Below are positions 17,443-26,371 of a DNA stretch of 64,000 nucleotides, in pieces; position 1 is the stretch's first letter, and each line of letters begins with the position of its first letter. The translations under genes and the position numbers were made by a program. The notes beneath the pieces were generated by a model. That model was not told the origin of the DNA. It saw only the letters and a program-made list of their open reading frames with translations, and made no database searches. This stretch comes from Streptomyces sp. CA-278952 (lineage in GTDB: Bacteria > Actinomycetota > Actinomycetes > Streptomycetales > Streptomycetaceae): positions 62,001 to 126,000 of the forward strand of contig NZ_CP112880.1 in the NCBI RefSeq assembly GCF_028747205.1, written 5' to 3'.

Positions 17443-18117
17443 TCAGGCGCCTTCCGCTCTCCCCCGGGGGCCTGCGAGCAGACCGAGCTCCAGTGCCTTG
17501 ACCACCGCGTGCGTACGGTCGGCGACGTCGAGTTTGGCGAAGACCCTCAGCAGATGCGTTTTCACGGTCGCCTCCGCGATGACCAGCCGGCGGCCGATCT
17601 CCCCGTTGGACAGCCCGTCCGCCACCGCGCCCAGCACATCCACCTCCCGGGGCGTCAGCGTCACCGGCGTCGGCCGTCGCATCCGGGCCACCAGCCGCGC
17701 CGCGACGCGCGGAGCCAGCACGGTCTCGCCGCGGGACGCGGCGTGGACGGCCTCCACCAGCTGCTCGCGGGTGGCGTCCTTCAGCAGGTAGCCGATGGCG
17801 CCTGCCTCGACGGCGCGCTCGATCTCGGCGTCGGTCTCGTACGTGGTCAGGATCAGCACACGGGTCCGGGCGGGCCCGGCGACGACCTCCGTCGTGGCGC
17901 TCGTCCCGTCGAGGACGGGCATCCGCAGGTCCATCAGCACCACGTCCGGCTCCAGCTGTTCGACGAGACCGACGGCCGCCCGCCCGTCTTCGGCCTCGCC
18001 GACGATCTCGATGGTGGGTTCGTTCGCCAGCAGGGCGACGACCCCGGCACGCATCACCGTGTGGTCGTCCGCCACGAGGATCCGGAGCTTCTTCTCCGCT
18101 GTCGGCCCGTGTGACAT
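17443..18117 (-). CDS. NarL/FixJ-type response regulator
   Basis: 224 residues from the ATG at 18117; an in-frame start at 18132 would overlap the kinase gene. The receiver domain spans about 12-130, with acidic residues in VADDH and the phospho-acceptor Asp at about 63 in VLMDLRMP. A LuxR-type HTH lies at the C-terminus (LTPREVDVLGAVADGLSNGEI, TVKTHLLRVFAKL). The kinase stop TGA at 18119-18121 is separated from this ATG by one base, so translation is coupled. The most likely target is its own operon, which begins with an MMPL transporter; no experimental support is visible. Confidence 0.92.
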   Translation of the reverse strand: MSHGPTAEKKLRILVADDHTVMRAGVVALLANEPTIEIVGEAEDGRAAVGLVEQLEPDVVLMDLRMPVLDGTSATTEVVAGPARTRVLILTTYETDAEIERAVEAGAIGYLLKDATREQLVEAVHAASRGETVLAPRVAARLVARMRRPTPVTLTPREVDVLGAVADGLSNGEIGRRLVIAEATVKTHLLRVFAKLDVADRTHAVVKALELGLLAGPRGRAEGA

Positions 18118-18118
18118 C

Positions 18119-19303
18119 TCAGCCCTGCCCATCGGTGGGAATCATGGCCAGGACGCGGGTGCCGTCGCCGAGCGAGCTGGTGACGGTGAGCTCGCCGCCG
18201 AGCTCGGCCAGGCGCTTGCGCATTCCGTGCAGCCCGAAGCCATGGGAGTCCTCCGTCACGAAGCCCGCGCCGTCGTCGGTGATCTCCAGCTCGATCCCGT
18301 ACGGCTGCGCGGTGAGGACCACCTCCACGGTGGAGGCCGCCGCGTGCTTGCGTATGTTGGCGAGGGACTCCTGGGTGCAGCGCAGGAGAGCGATGCGGGT
18401 CTGCTGGTCGCAGGTGACGTCCGGCAGTTCGGAGGTGACACCGGTCCCGGTGTCCTCGGCGAACCGGTCCAGGGTCCGTCGCAGGGTGTCCGCCACCGAG
18501 CCGGCGGCGACACCGCTCGCCGGGGCCGAGCCGACGAGGACGCGCGCCTCGGCGAGGTTCTCGCGCGCGGTGTTCTCGATCGCGAGCAGGTGCTTCCCGC
18601 TCCTGCCCGGGTCGGTGGCCAGACCGGATCTGGCCGCCTCCGCGAGCACGATGATGGACGCGAATCCCTGGGCGAGCGTGTCGTGGATCTCCCGCGCGAG
18701 ACGTTCGCGCTCGTCCGCCGCTCCCTGGCGGTGGTGTGCCTCGATGAGCCGGAGCCGTGCTTCCTCCAGTTCGGCGCTCAGCCGACGGGCTCGCTCGTCG
18801 GCGTCCTCGGTGATGTGGCGCACCCCCAGACCGATGAGCACGCCGGCCGCGTACCCGATGAGCGTGGAGATCACGTTGCCGGTGAAGAACTCTCCGTCCC
18901 AGCCCTGCCGTACGACGTTGCCGGCGACAACCCCCGCCGCGGCGACGCCGCTGAGTGCGATCGCGGCGCGCGCGCTCGTGGTGTAGATCCAGAAGTGCGG
19001 CAGTGTCACCACGAAGAGCGCCGCGCTGCCGTCGAGCAGGTACGACATGGCTCCGAGGCCCACGACGAGTACGTACAGGTAGGGGCGGGGGCGCAGGGCG
19101 GGGTTGCCGGGGAACAGCCCCACCGCGCCGTACGAGAGGGCGAGCGCGGCCAGCAGCCCCAGCACCGGGTAGCGCGTCGTCCCGGGTGCGTCGGCGACCG
19201 CGAGGGCCGGCGGGACCACGCCCAGCAGCACCCAGAAGACGGCGTTCCACCGGTGCAGTGAGGGTACGGTCAACGCGGTGTCGGGCTGCGGCCGTTGGTT
19301 CAC
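18119..19303 (-). CDS. HisKA_3-type sensor histidine kinase
   Basis: 394 residues. About five hydrophobic segments in residues 20-160 form a membrane sensor without a large extracellular domain. A coiled coil (about 163-195) is followed by the phospho-acceptor motif ERLAREIHDTLAQGF with His 207 and an HATPase domain with NIRKHAAA (N-box), DDGAGF (G1) and GFGLHGMRKR. This is the NarL-partner class of kinases that sense from within the membrane, often reacting to cell-envelope stress. It starts 4 bp after the MMPL stop at 19308 and overlaps the regulator gene closely, so the three genes are one operon. Confidence 0.92.
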   Translation of the reverse strand: MNQRPQPDTALTVPSLHRWNAVFWVLLGVVPPALAVADAPGTTRYPVLGLLAALALSYGAVGLFPGNPALRPRPYLYVLVVGLGAMSYLLDGSAALFVVTLPHFWIYTTSARAAIALSGVAAAGVVAGNVVRQGWDGEFFTGNVISTLIGYAAGVLIGLGVRHITEDADERARRLSAELEEARLRLIEAHHRQGAADERERLAREIHDTLAQGFASIIVLAEAARSGLATDPGRSGKHLLAIENTARENLAEARVLVGSAPASGVAAGSVADTLRRTLDRFAEDTGTGVTSELPDVTCDQQTRIALLRCTQESLANIRKHAAASTVEVVLTAQPYGIELEITDDGAGFVTEDSHGFGLHGMRKRLAELGGELTVTSSLGDGTRVLAMIPTDGQG

Positions 19304-19307
19304 CGCG

Positions 19308-21626
19308 TCAGCCTACTTCCGCCAGGGGCCCGGCGGCGGGTTCCTGCGTCCGTCCGACCCGGCCGGGGCGCCGGGCCGGCCACCAGGCACGCTCGCCGAG
19401 GAGCAACAGCACCGACGGCAGGACCATGAGCCGGATGACCACGGCGTCCAGGAGGACGGCCACGGCCAGGCAGAACCCCATCTGCTTCATCTCGGTGAGG
19501 TGCAGGGCCACGAACGCGCCGAACACCGTCACCATCACGATCGCCGCGCTGGTCACCACCTTGGCCGACCGGTTGATGCCCTCCACCACTGCCTCACGGG
19601 CGGACATGCCGTTCTGCCTGGCCTCCTGGATCCGGCTGACCACGAACACCTGGTAGTCCATCGATAGGCCGAAGAGGATCACCACGAGGAACAGCGGAAC
19701 CCTGGACGCGATCGCCCCGAGGAAGTCGAAGGCCAGCAGCCCCTCCGCCCACGTCCCCTGGAAGACCAGGACCAGCATGCCGAGCGAGGCACCGGCGGAG
19801 AGCAGGTTCAGTACGACGCCGATCGCGCCGATCACCACGGAGCGGAACGCCCACACGGTCATCAGGAAGGTCATCAGCAGCAGGAAGCCGAGGACCAGCG
19901 GCAGCTTGTCGCTCTCGTGACTCACGTAGTCGCGGCCCCGTGCGACGTCGCCGCTCACCGCCGTCTCCACGCCGGACAGTCGGCCGACGGTCGCGGGGAT
20001 GTGGTCCTCGCGGAGGTGGGTGAGCGACGCGATCGCCTCGGCGGAGGGCGCGGGATGGGGGACCGAGAGTTCCAGCACGCTGATCCGGCCGTCGGCCGAC
20101 GTGCGGACCGTCGGGTGGAAGTGCTCCGGGGATCCGGGATTCGCCGCCGGGTTCGTCAGGTCCTTCGGGTCCACCGGGTCCACCGGGTCCACCGGGTCCA
20201 CCGGGTTCTTCGCGTTCTTCGCGTTCTTCGGGGCCTGCGCGAAAAGGGGGTCGGCCTGGGCCCGTCGGCCGAGATCCTCCAGCGCGTGCTTCACCCGCGC
20301 CGCCTGTTCCGGCGTGGAGCGGGTGACGACCTCGTGGGTGACGAGGAGTTCGGGGAAGCTCTCGGTCAACCGGTCGTAGACACGCATGGCCGGGATGTCG
20401 CGGGAGAAGGTGTCCCTGCCCGGGTCGATCAGTTTCAGGCCGAGCGCGGGCACGGCCAGACCGAGCATGACGAGGACCGACAGACACAGGGTGAGGGCGG
20501 GGCGGGTCCGGGCCGGGCGCAGCAGAGCGGCGAACACCCGCCCCGTCTCCGGCTTCCCGGCCCGGGCCGGCATGCCGCGCTCCGCCCGGCGGGCGGCCCT
20601 GCGGGGAGCGAGGCGGTCGGCACGGCGGCCGATGACGACCAGCAGCGCGGGAAGCACGGTGAGCGAGCTGGCCACCGCGACGGCCACGACGAGGATGGTC
20701 CCCGTCGCCAGTGAGGAGAAGATGACGTCCGTGGCCAGATACAGGGTGGCCGTGGAGACGATCACCGCGAGACCCGAGACCACGATGGCCCGGCCCGCTG
20801 TCGCCGCTGCCAGCTCCACGAGGGCCTCCGGGCCGAGCCGCCCGTCGGCGCGCGCCCGTTCCTCCCGCTCGCGCTTCAGGTAGAAGAGCGTGTAGTCGAC
20901 GCCGACCGCCAGACCTATGAGCAGGATGAGGTTCGTCCCGACGCCCGCGTCGGGCATGACGTGCGAAGCGACCATGGACAGTCCGATCGCAGCGGCGATC
21001 GAGGAAAGTGCCAGCAGGAGCGGTACACCCGCCATGATCACCGAGCCGAACACGATCAGCAGGGTGATGACGGTGACGGGCAGGCTGATGCGTTCGGAGA
21101 GCGCGAGATCCTCATCGCGCTGGTCGTTGACGCCCTTGCTGATGGCGGGGGATCCGGTCTCCTCCACCACCAGGGCGGGGTGGTCGGCGCCCACCGCCGC
21201 CGTCTGCTCCAGGAGCGGCACGACGTTCGTCCTGCCTTCCAGCTCCGGGCCGTTCAGGACCACCGAGACGAGCAGGACCTCGCCGTCCTTCGAGCGGACG
21301 GGTGCGGCCACGCTCTCCACCTCGGGCAGGGACCGCATCCGCACGGTCACGTCCCGGGCCGCCGCACCGGCCGCTGCCATGTCCAGCTCCCCCGACCTGG
21401 CCCGGATCATGATCCGCTCGGTGGGGGAACGCTCCAGTCCGCCCTCGGTCGCCGTCGCCTCGGCGCGTCCCGCCTCGCCGACCCAGAAGTCCTTGGTGGT
21501 GGCCTCGTTGGTGCCCAGCGCGATGCCGGCGACGAGGCACAGGACGACGAACGCGAACCAGCCGGCGATCGCCCGCCCGGCGTGCCGGGCGCTCCATCGG
21601 GCCATACGTACAGGTAGGTGTCTCAT
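19308..21626 (-). CDS. MMPL/RND-family membrane transporter
   Basis: 772 residues. Two repeats of one helix, a large extracytoplasmic loop and five helices. MMPL features include GVDYTLFYLKREREE after helix 4 and the matching GLSMDYQVFVVSRIQEA in the second half, whose acidic residues relay protons. Actinobacterial MMPL proteins export lipids, siderophores or toxic compounds. The gene is first in an operon with the histidine kinase and response regulator, suggesting that the two-component system tunes this pump. The second extracytoplasmic loop contains a low-complexity stretch encoded by a 9-bp repeat array. An inverted repeat lies 58 bp upstream of the start. Confidence 0.9.
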   Translation of the reverse strand: MRHLPVRMARWSARHAGRAIAGWFAFVVLCLVAGIALGTNEATTKDFWVGEAGRAEATATEGGLERSPTERIMIRARSGELDMAAAGAAARDVTVRMRSLPEVESVAAPVRSKDGEVLLVSVVLNGPELEGRTNVVPLLEQTAAVGADHPALVVEETGSPAISKGVNDQRDEDLALSERISLPVTVITLLIVFGSVIMAGVPLLLALSSIAAAIGLSMVASHVMPDAGVGTNLILLIGLAVGVDYTLFYLKREREERARADGRLGPEALVELAAATAGRAIVVSGLAVIVSTATLYLATDVIFSSLATGTILVVAVAVASSLTVLPALLVVIGRRADRLAPRRAARRAERGMPARAGKPETGRVFAALLRPARTRPALTLCLSVLVMLGLAVPALGLKLIDPGRDTFSRDIPAMRVYDRLTESFPELLVTHEVVTRSTPEQAARVKHALEDLGRRAQADPLFAQAPKNAKNAKNPVDPVDPVDPVDPKDLTNPAANPGSPEHFHPTVRTSADGRISVLELSVPHPAPSAEAIASLTHLREDHIPATVGRLSGVETAVSGDVARGRDYVSHESDKLPLVLGFLLLMTFLMTVWAFRSVVIGAIGVVLNLLSAGASLGMLVLVFQGTWAEGLLAFDFLGAIASRVPLFLVVILFGLSMDYQVFVVSRIQEARQNGMSAREAVVEGINRSAKVVTSAAIVMVTVFGAFVALHLTEMKQMGFCLAVAVLLDAVVIRLMVLPSVLLLLGERAWWPARRPGRVGRTQEPAAGPLAEVG
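20167..20229. repeat. 9-bp tandem array inside the MMPL gene
   Basis: Four copies of GGGTCCACC (20167-20202) are followed by three units ending GTTCTTC (20203-20229). On the coding strand they give an NAKNAKN stretch followed by repeated Pro-Val-Asp at about residues 466-487 of the transporter, in the second extracytoplasmic loop. Copy-number changes keep the frame, so loop length can vary without loss of function. Confidence 0.9.
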
Positions 21627-21683
21627 GTCGGAAATCCTGGCCGCAGGGGTGCGGCGCCCGACACCTCCCGCCGACTGAACCCG

Positions 21684-21705
21684 TTGTCCACCGACCGGTG
21701 GACAA
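21684..21705. promoter_or_regulatory. inverted repeat TTGTCCACC-GACC-GGTGGACAA
   Basis: Perfect 9-bp arms with a 4-bp centre lie in the 91-bp gap between the MerR stop (21718) and the MMPL start (21626). It may be an operator for the MMPL/two-component operon or act as the terminator of the MerR gene. No T-tract follows, so an operator is slightly favoured. Confidence 0.5.
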
Positions 21706-21717
21706 GGGGCCGCCGGG

Positions 21718-22455
21718 TCAGACGGTCGTGTTTCCCTCCGGCCGCGCGAGATGGGTCCTGAGGCGGCGCATCACGTCGACCTGGGCGGGGTTGTAGAGGT
21801 CGGTGATCGCTCTGCCGATGGTCCGCGCGGTGTGCTCCGGGCCGCGTGGGGCGTCCGAGGAGAGGTCGTCCAGTCCGGGGTGTTTCACGTGCAGTGCGCG
21901 AACATAGGGCACGAGGCGTTCCGCGAGGTCCCGGCGCGTCGGTTCGTCGGCGTCGGCGGGGAGGTCGTCGAGTTCCAGGGCGACAGCGTCGGGGTCCTGG
22001 CGCAGCATGTCCGCGTAGGCGTCCAGGCCGCTCGGGCCGAGGATCGTGCCCAGGACGGTGACGAACGAGCGGTCCGGGTCGGGCAGTTCGGCGGATTCGT
22101 CCGCCTCTGCGAACCGGAGAGGCAGATCGGTGGCGGCGGTCTTCTTCAGCAGTGCCGCGACCTCGACGCGGGCCTGTTGGAGGCGTTCGATGGTGGCGGC
22201 CAGTTCGGCATCGAGGGCTTGGAGGGCGTCCCGGGGGTGTTCGTGGTCGCGCAGGGCGGCGATCTGGGCCAGGGAGAATCCGAGGGCCGTGAGGCGTTTG
22301 ACCCGCAGCAGCCGGACGAGGTGGGCGACGCCGTACTGCTTGTAGCCGTTGGAGCGCCGCTCCGGCTCATCGAGCAGCCCGATGTCGTGGTAGTGCCGCA
22401 CCGTCCTCAGGCTGGTGCCGGCGAGCTCCGCGATCTCGCGGGTGCTCCACGCCAT
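21718..22455 (-). CDS. MerR-family transcriptional regulator
   Basis: 245 residues from the ATG at 22455, which has AGGGAG upstream. The MerR HTH and wing occupy about residues 3-70 (TREIAELAGTSLRTVRHYHDIGLL, RRSNGYKQYG). A coiled-coil dimer helix follows (about 80-115), then a ~130-residue effector domain with no Cys metal ligands, so it is not a metal sensor. The C-terminal domain resembles drug- or small-molecule-sensing actinobacterial members. It lies directly upstream of the MMPL operon on the same strand and may regulate it. Confidence 0.88.
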   Translation of the reverse strand: MAWSTREIAELAGTSLRTVRHYHDIGLLDEPERRSNGYKQYGVAHLVRLLRVKRLTALGFSLAQIAALRDHEHPRDALQALDAELAATIERLQQARVEVAALLKKTAATDLPLRFAEADESAELPDPDRSFVTVLGTILGPSGLDAYADMLRQDPDAVALELDDLPADADEPTRRDLAERLVPYVRALHVKHPGLDDLSSDAPRGPEHTARTIGRAITDLYNPAQVDVMRRLRTHLARPEGNTTV

Positions 22456-22633
22456 GATGGGTTTCTCCCTCGGCAGCCGGTGTTGTCGGCGCGGTCGCGC
22501 CGAAGGGGTCCAGTGGAAACCATGCCGCAGCGGCATGGTCAAGCGCGGGGGTGCGGGATGGGCGCACCTGGCCCCGGCAGCGTACGGCCAGGTCGCGCCG
22601 GGAAGCGAAGGTGTCCCTCCCACCGGAACCGCA

Positions 22634-22675
22634 GTGTCCTTCTTCCCTCGCTGTTCGGCGGGGGAAGAAGGACAC
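22634..22675 (-). terminator. 14-bp hairpin downstream of the S33 hydrolase gene
   Basis: GTGTCCTTCTTCCC (22634-22647) pairs perfectly with GGGAAGAAGGACAC (22662-22675) around a 14-nt loop. It lies 43 bp past the hydrolase stop (22718) and before the MerR start, so it separates the two minus-strand transcripts. Confidence 0.75.
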
Positions 22676-22717
22676 GGACCGGGCGCAGACGCTCGTCGGC
22701 GGGCTTCGGTGGGGTGT

Positions 22718-24292
22718 TCAGAGGGTGCAGGTGGTGCTTTCGGACGGGGTGCGCAGGTGGATCAGATAGTCGGCCACGGCCTTGTTGACGCAGGCATTGA
22801 CCCCTGATGCGGCGATGGTGTGCTGCTCCCCCTTCACGGTGAGCAGGCTGCCGTCGAGGGTCTCGGCCAGATTGACACCGGCTTGATGCGGGGTGCTCGG
22901 GTCACCGGTGATCGAGATCGTCAGGGTGGCGGGCAGCCCGTCGACGCGGTCGGGGAAGGGGTACGTGGTCTTCGGCTCGGCCGGCCAGAACTCGCAGGTG
23001 TCCCTGGCCCCTTCGGTGCCGGTGCCCGGGTCGACGAACGGTGCCGCCCGGTAGGTCCTGCCGCGCATCTCGACCGCCTGCTCGGGGGTCATGCGTGCCT
23101 CGTCCATACAGGTGATGGCGTAGTTGGCCACGTCGAAGTTGCTGCCGCTCCCGTCCGGGCCGCGCCCGCTGAAGGCCGCGGAGATGGCCAGGAGTTGTTC
23201 AGGGTTGCCCGACCGCACCTCGGCGATGCCCTTGGTGATCTTCGGCCAGACCGCTTGGTAGTAGAGGCCGGAGATCACGGCGTCCATGAGGTCGTTGTAC
23301 GTGAACCGCATCCCCTGCCCGTAGGTGAGCGGCTTTTCGAGCAGCGGACGGGCGATCTTCTGGAACTTCTCGGTCGCTTGCTTCGGATCGGTGCCCAGGG
23401 GGCAGTCCTTGCCGGCGGCGCAGGCCTCGGCCATCTTGTCGAAGGAGCGTTGGAAGCCGCTGTACTGGGACAGTCGCCGTTCGCTGCCGAGGTGGGGGTC
23501 GACGGCGCCGTCGAGGACCATGCTGCGTACGTTGCCGGGGTACTGCTCGGCGTACAGCGCTCCGATACGGGTTCCATAGCTCTGGCCCAGGAAGTTCAGC
23601 TTCTTCCCGCCGAGGGCGGACCGCAGGATGTCCATGTCGCGGACCGTGTCGCGGGTGCTGACGCTGCCCAGGTTCTGTACACCGCCGGAGCCTCGCGCGC
23701 ACTTGTCGACGAGTCGCTCGGTGTCCTCCTCGGTGAAGCGACCGGCCGTGAGCACGAGTTCGGTCCGTACGTCACCGGCGAGGTAGTCCTCCTCGCTGAA
23801 GCAGCTGATCGCCGGTTTGGACGCTCCGACGCCGCGGGGGTCGAATCCCACGAGGTCGAAGCTCTCGGTCACGGGGCTCTTCGCCAGCGCCGTGCCGGTC
23901 TGCGCCGCGAAGTTCTGGCCGGTGCCGCCGGGGCCGCCCGAGTTGAGGAGCAAGGGCCCCTTCGACTGGCCGCGTGCGGGAACCCGGAGCACCGCGATCT
24001 GCCCCTTCCTGCCGGCGGGTTCGCTGTAGTCCAGCGGCACATCCAGCCGGGCGCACTGAAGGCCGGGGTCGGCGAAGGCCTTTTCGTCCGCCGGGGTGGT
24101 GCCGTACCCCTTGCACGAGCCGAACGCGAGGTCCTGGTCGTAGAAGCGGGCCAGCCCGCCGGGTGGTTTCGTCGAGGCTTTCGCCGACTGCGAGGTGTCG
24201 GATGTGCTCGGGCTGCAGGCTCCGGCCAGAAGCAGCAGCGGCACGGCCACCGCGGTCATCGCCGGGCGGAGTCGGGTGGGCAGGTAGGGCAA
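22718..24292 (-). CDS. secreted S33/TAP-like alpha/beta-hydrolase (tripeptidyl aminopeptidase family), probable lipoprotein
   Basis: About 524 residues. The TTG at 24292, with GGAG 5 bp upstream, gives a basic N-terminus followed by a hydrophobic core and the lipobox LAGAC; an ATG at 24259 would leave no positive n-region. Conserved features are FDPRGVGAS, the nucleophile GQSYGTRIGAL, an Asp in ISITGDPSTPH and the catalytic His in KGEQHT, with the TAP-like C-terminal domain and paired Cys at the end. Streptomyces relatives (SlpD/SlpE, Tap) remove di- or tripeptides from secreted proteins, and other relatives are esterases. The condensation-domain gene ends 95 bp upstream on the same strand; co-transcription is possible but not shown. 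Confidence 0.85.
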   Translation of the reverse strand: MPYLPTRLRPAMTAVAVPLLLLAGACSPSTSDTSQSAKASTKPPGGLARFYDQDLAFGSCKGYGTTPADEKAFADPGLQCARLDVPLDYSEPAGRKGQIAVLRVPARGQSKGPLLLNSGGPGGTGQNFAAQTGTALAKSPVTESFDLVGFDPRGVGASKPAISCFSEEDYLAGDVRTELVLTAGRFTEEDTERLVDKCARGSGGVQNLGSVSTRDTVRDMDILRSALGGKKLNFLGQSYGTRIGALYAEQYPGNVRSMVLDGAVDPHLGSERRLSQYSGFQRSFDKMAEACAAGKDCPLGTDPKQATEKFQKIARPLLEKPLTYGQGMRFTYNDLMDAVISGLYYQAVWPKITKGIAEVRSGNPEQLLAISAAFSGRGPDGSGSNFDVANYAITCMDEARMTPEQAVEMRGRTYRAAPFVDPGTGTEGARDTCEFWPAEPKTTYPFPDRVDGLPATLTISITGDPSTPHQAGVNLAETLDGSLLTVKGEQHTIAASGVNACVNKAVADYLIHLRTPSESTTCTL

Positions 24293-24387
24293 CGTCGCTC
24301 CTCGTGGAGGGGTGGGCGATGGGGAAGAGCGTGCGGTCGTGCGCGGCGGGCCGGCTCCCGGCGGGCCCGCCGCGTGGGCGGGAACCG

Positions 24388-25653
24388 TCACGTGGGGCCG
24401 GCGTCCGGGTCAAAGGCCGCGCATGCCTGGGCGAGAACAGCGGCCATCTCCGGGAGAAGGCCGGCCACGGGGTCGTGGGTGAGTTCGGTCATCCGCAGGC
24501 GCCCGCCGACGGTGACGACGCCGAGGACGTGCTCCCCTCGTACCTGGGTGATCTGCGCGGGGCCCCAGAGAGCCGTGACGGAAGGCGGGATCGGTCCGTG
24601 CGCTTCCGCCGCACCGAGGTTGGTGATCTGGATATCGGCCGCAGTGACCGCGGCCATCATCGCCTCGGCGTCCTCGGGGGTCTGCGGTGGGTTCTCGGAG
24701 AGAGCCGCGGAACCGGCCCGGAGCGCGTGCGGTGCGCGTTGCCGCGCGAGCGACGCATGGTGTCGCCGGGCGAGGGCCCAGAAGTCGTCCGCATGCGTCG
24801 CCTCACTCGCCGTCCGAGCGCCCGCGAAGCGGTTGGCGACATCGTCGGGCAGACCGGCCGCGCGGCGCAGGTCCACCGGACTCAGCACCCGCACGAAGTC
24901 GCGGCCCCGCCGGTGGAACACCGTGGAGGCGGCCGAGCAGAGGGCCGCGTGCACCGACATGCCCTCCGTACGGCAGCGGCCGACGAGCCTCGTGGTCAGT
25001 TCACGGTCCAGGGCCAGGGCGGACACGTGCGGCAGCAGCGCGGAGAACGGGACGAGCTCTCCGGGTGCGCTCATACGCTCGTCCTCCGCCGGCGAGACCA
25101 CGGGAGCCGCGGCGTCGCCGGTGTCCGTCCGTACGTCGAGGCCGGCGAGGAGGTCCTCCTGGGCCCGCGGGACGCCGCCGGCCCTTTCGGGTTCGCCGCC
25201 GTCGAGAGCCGCGATCAGGTCCAGCAGCACGTGCAGGCCGCCGACTCCGTCGGTGATCTGATGGGCGAAGGTCAGCACGACGGAGCAGTTCGTGTCTCCG
25301 GGGATCAGGACGGCTCGCAACAGGGGGCCCGGTTCCGGCGGAATGGGGCGGGTCTGTTCGGTGGCCACGACCGCCTGCCACGGGGTGCCCGCGGCACGTG
25401 TCGTGACGTCGACGGCGTCCTCCGCCGAGCGGTACAGGGTTTCCACCTCGCTGCGGTCGACCGAGGCCGCGAGCAGGGGATGCCGCTCCTGGAGGCGCGC
25501 CAGCGCCCGTGCCAGCGTCGCCGCCGATACCTGACGGTCGATGTGGGCCACCAGGGAGAACTGGACAGGGTTTCTCTGCATGTAGAGATCGATGGTCTTC
25601 TCGAATGCGCCGAGCGCGCGCAATGCCGTTCCCCGGCTGATACTGGTCGTCAC
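24388..25653 (-). CDS. stand-alone condensation-domain / PapA-like acyltransferase
   Basis: About 421 residues from the GTG at 25653 (AAAGGGCGGG upstream); a GTG at 25707 would overlap the upstream gene and lacks a ribosome site. The protein has the two-lobe chloramphenicol-acetyltransferase fold of condensation domains: LARLQERHPLLAASV near the start, the active-site motif HQITDGVGG (equivalent to HHxxxDG, with Gln replacing the second His), and SPVDLRRAAGLP plus a late QVRGEHVLGVV in the second lobe. No carrier protein or adenylation domain is nearby. Free-standing members such as PapA5 esterify alcohols with carrier-bound or CoA-bound acyl groups. The acceptor and donor are unknown. It follows a DUF3159 gene by 43 bp in a probable operon. 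Confidence 0.8.
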   Translation of the reverse strand: MTTSISRGTALRALGAFEKTIDLYMQRNPVQFSLVAHIDRQVSAATLARALARLQERHPLLAASVDRSEVETLYRSAEDAVDVTTRAAGTPWQAVVATEQTRPIPPEPGPLLRAVLIPGDTNCSVVLTFAHQITDGVGGLHVLLDLIAALDGGEPERAGGVPRAQEDLLAGLDVRTDTGDAAAPVVSPAEDERMSAPGELVPFSALLPHVSALALDRELTTRLVGRCRTEGMSVHAALCSAASTVFHRRGRDFVRVLSPVDLRRAAGLPDDVANRFAGARTASEATHADDFWALARRHHASLARQRAPHALRAGSAALSENPPQTPEDAEAMMAAVTAADIQITNLGAAEAHGPIPPSVTALWGPAQITQVRGEHVLGVVTVGGRLRMTELTHDPVAGLLPEMAAVLAQACAAFDPDAGPT

Positions 25654-25696
25654 TTTCCCGCCCTTTCCGAATGATGTCGCCGTGTGCTTGGGCCGG

Positions 25697-26371
25697 TCAG
25701 GGTTCACGGATCAGCCGTTGGGAGCTCCGCCGGAAAGCCCAGGCGGCGACAAGCGCGGCCACAATCGTCAGTGGGGTGCCCATGGCGACCTTCGCGAACG
25801 CCAGCCAGCCGGTGAAGTCGTGGACGTAGAGCCACTGCTTGACGACGAATCGGCCACCGAACACGATCGCCGCGGCCAGGGTGGCGATGTCGTGCGCCCG
25901 CAGCACCACCGCGTCCTCCCGCCAGGCGTGCTTGCCGCCGTGGAGGAGGTTCCAGGCGGCGCCGGTCAGCGGCCGACGGACCAGAAGCGAGCCGAAAGCG
26001 GCGATGAATCCGGCGAGGGCCGCCCAGATCCCGAGCAGGAAGAAGTCCTTGGCCGACCCGGTCAGCGCGACGATGCCCGCGGCGAACGCCACGCCGACGA
26101 GCCCGCCGACCGCCGAGGCGAAGCGCTCGCCGCGCAGCAGGCGCACCACGGTGAGCACCACGCCGGTGGCCATCGCCACGGAGATGGCCACCGCTGTGGT
26201 CCCCAGGGAATTTCCCACCACGAAGACGACGACCGGGATGGTGGAGTAGACGAATCCCGCCGGGCCTCCCATGGATTCGAGCATGGTCGGTTTCGGGTCA
26301 GGGACCGGCGCGGATACGAGGGGTGCGGCGGGCTCCTGAGGAGCGCTGCGGTCACCGTCCAGAAAAGTCAT
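25697..26371 (-). CDS. DUF3159 membrane protein
   Basis: 224 residues from the ATG at 26371 with AGGAGAAC upstream. About five hydrophobic helices follow a 35-residue Pro/Ala-rich cytoplasmic tail. Family features include MLESMGGPAGFVYSTIPVVVF near the start, RGERFASAVGGLVGVAF, and the loop GGKHAWREDAVVLRAHD before the last helices. This is the actinobacterial DUF3159 family with no established biochemical role. It is the first gene of a minus-strand unit with the condensation-domain gene. Confidence 0.85.
   Translation of the reverse strand: MTFLDGDRSAPQEPAAPLVSAPVPDPKPTMLESMGGPAGFVYSTIPVVVFVVGNSLGTTAVAISVAMATGVVLTVVRLLRGERFASAVGGLVGVAFAAGIVALTGSAKDFFLLGIWAALAGFIAAFGSLLVRRPLTGAAWNLLHGGKHAWREDAVVLRAHDIATLAAAIVFGGRFVVKQWLYVHDFTGWLAFAKVAMGTPLTIVAALVAAWAFRRSSQRLIREP

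Noticed and set aside
22820..25261. 813-codon plus-strand open frame
   Set aside because: It runs antisense to the S33 hydrolase and condensation-domain genes, both of which have clear family motifs. Long antisense frames are normal in DNA of this GC content.
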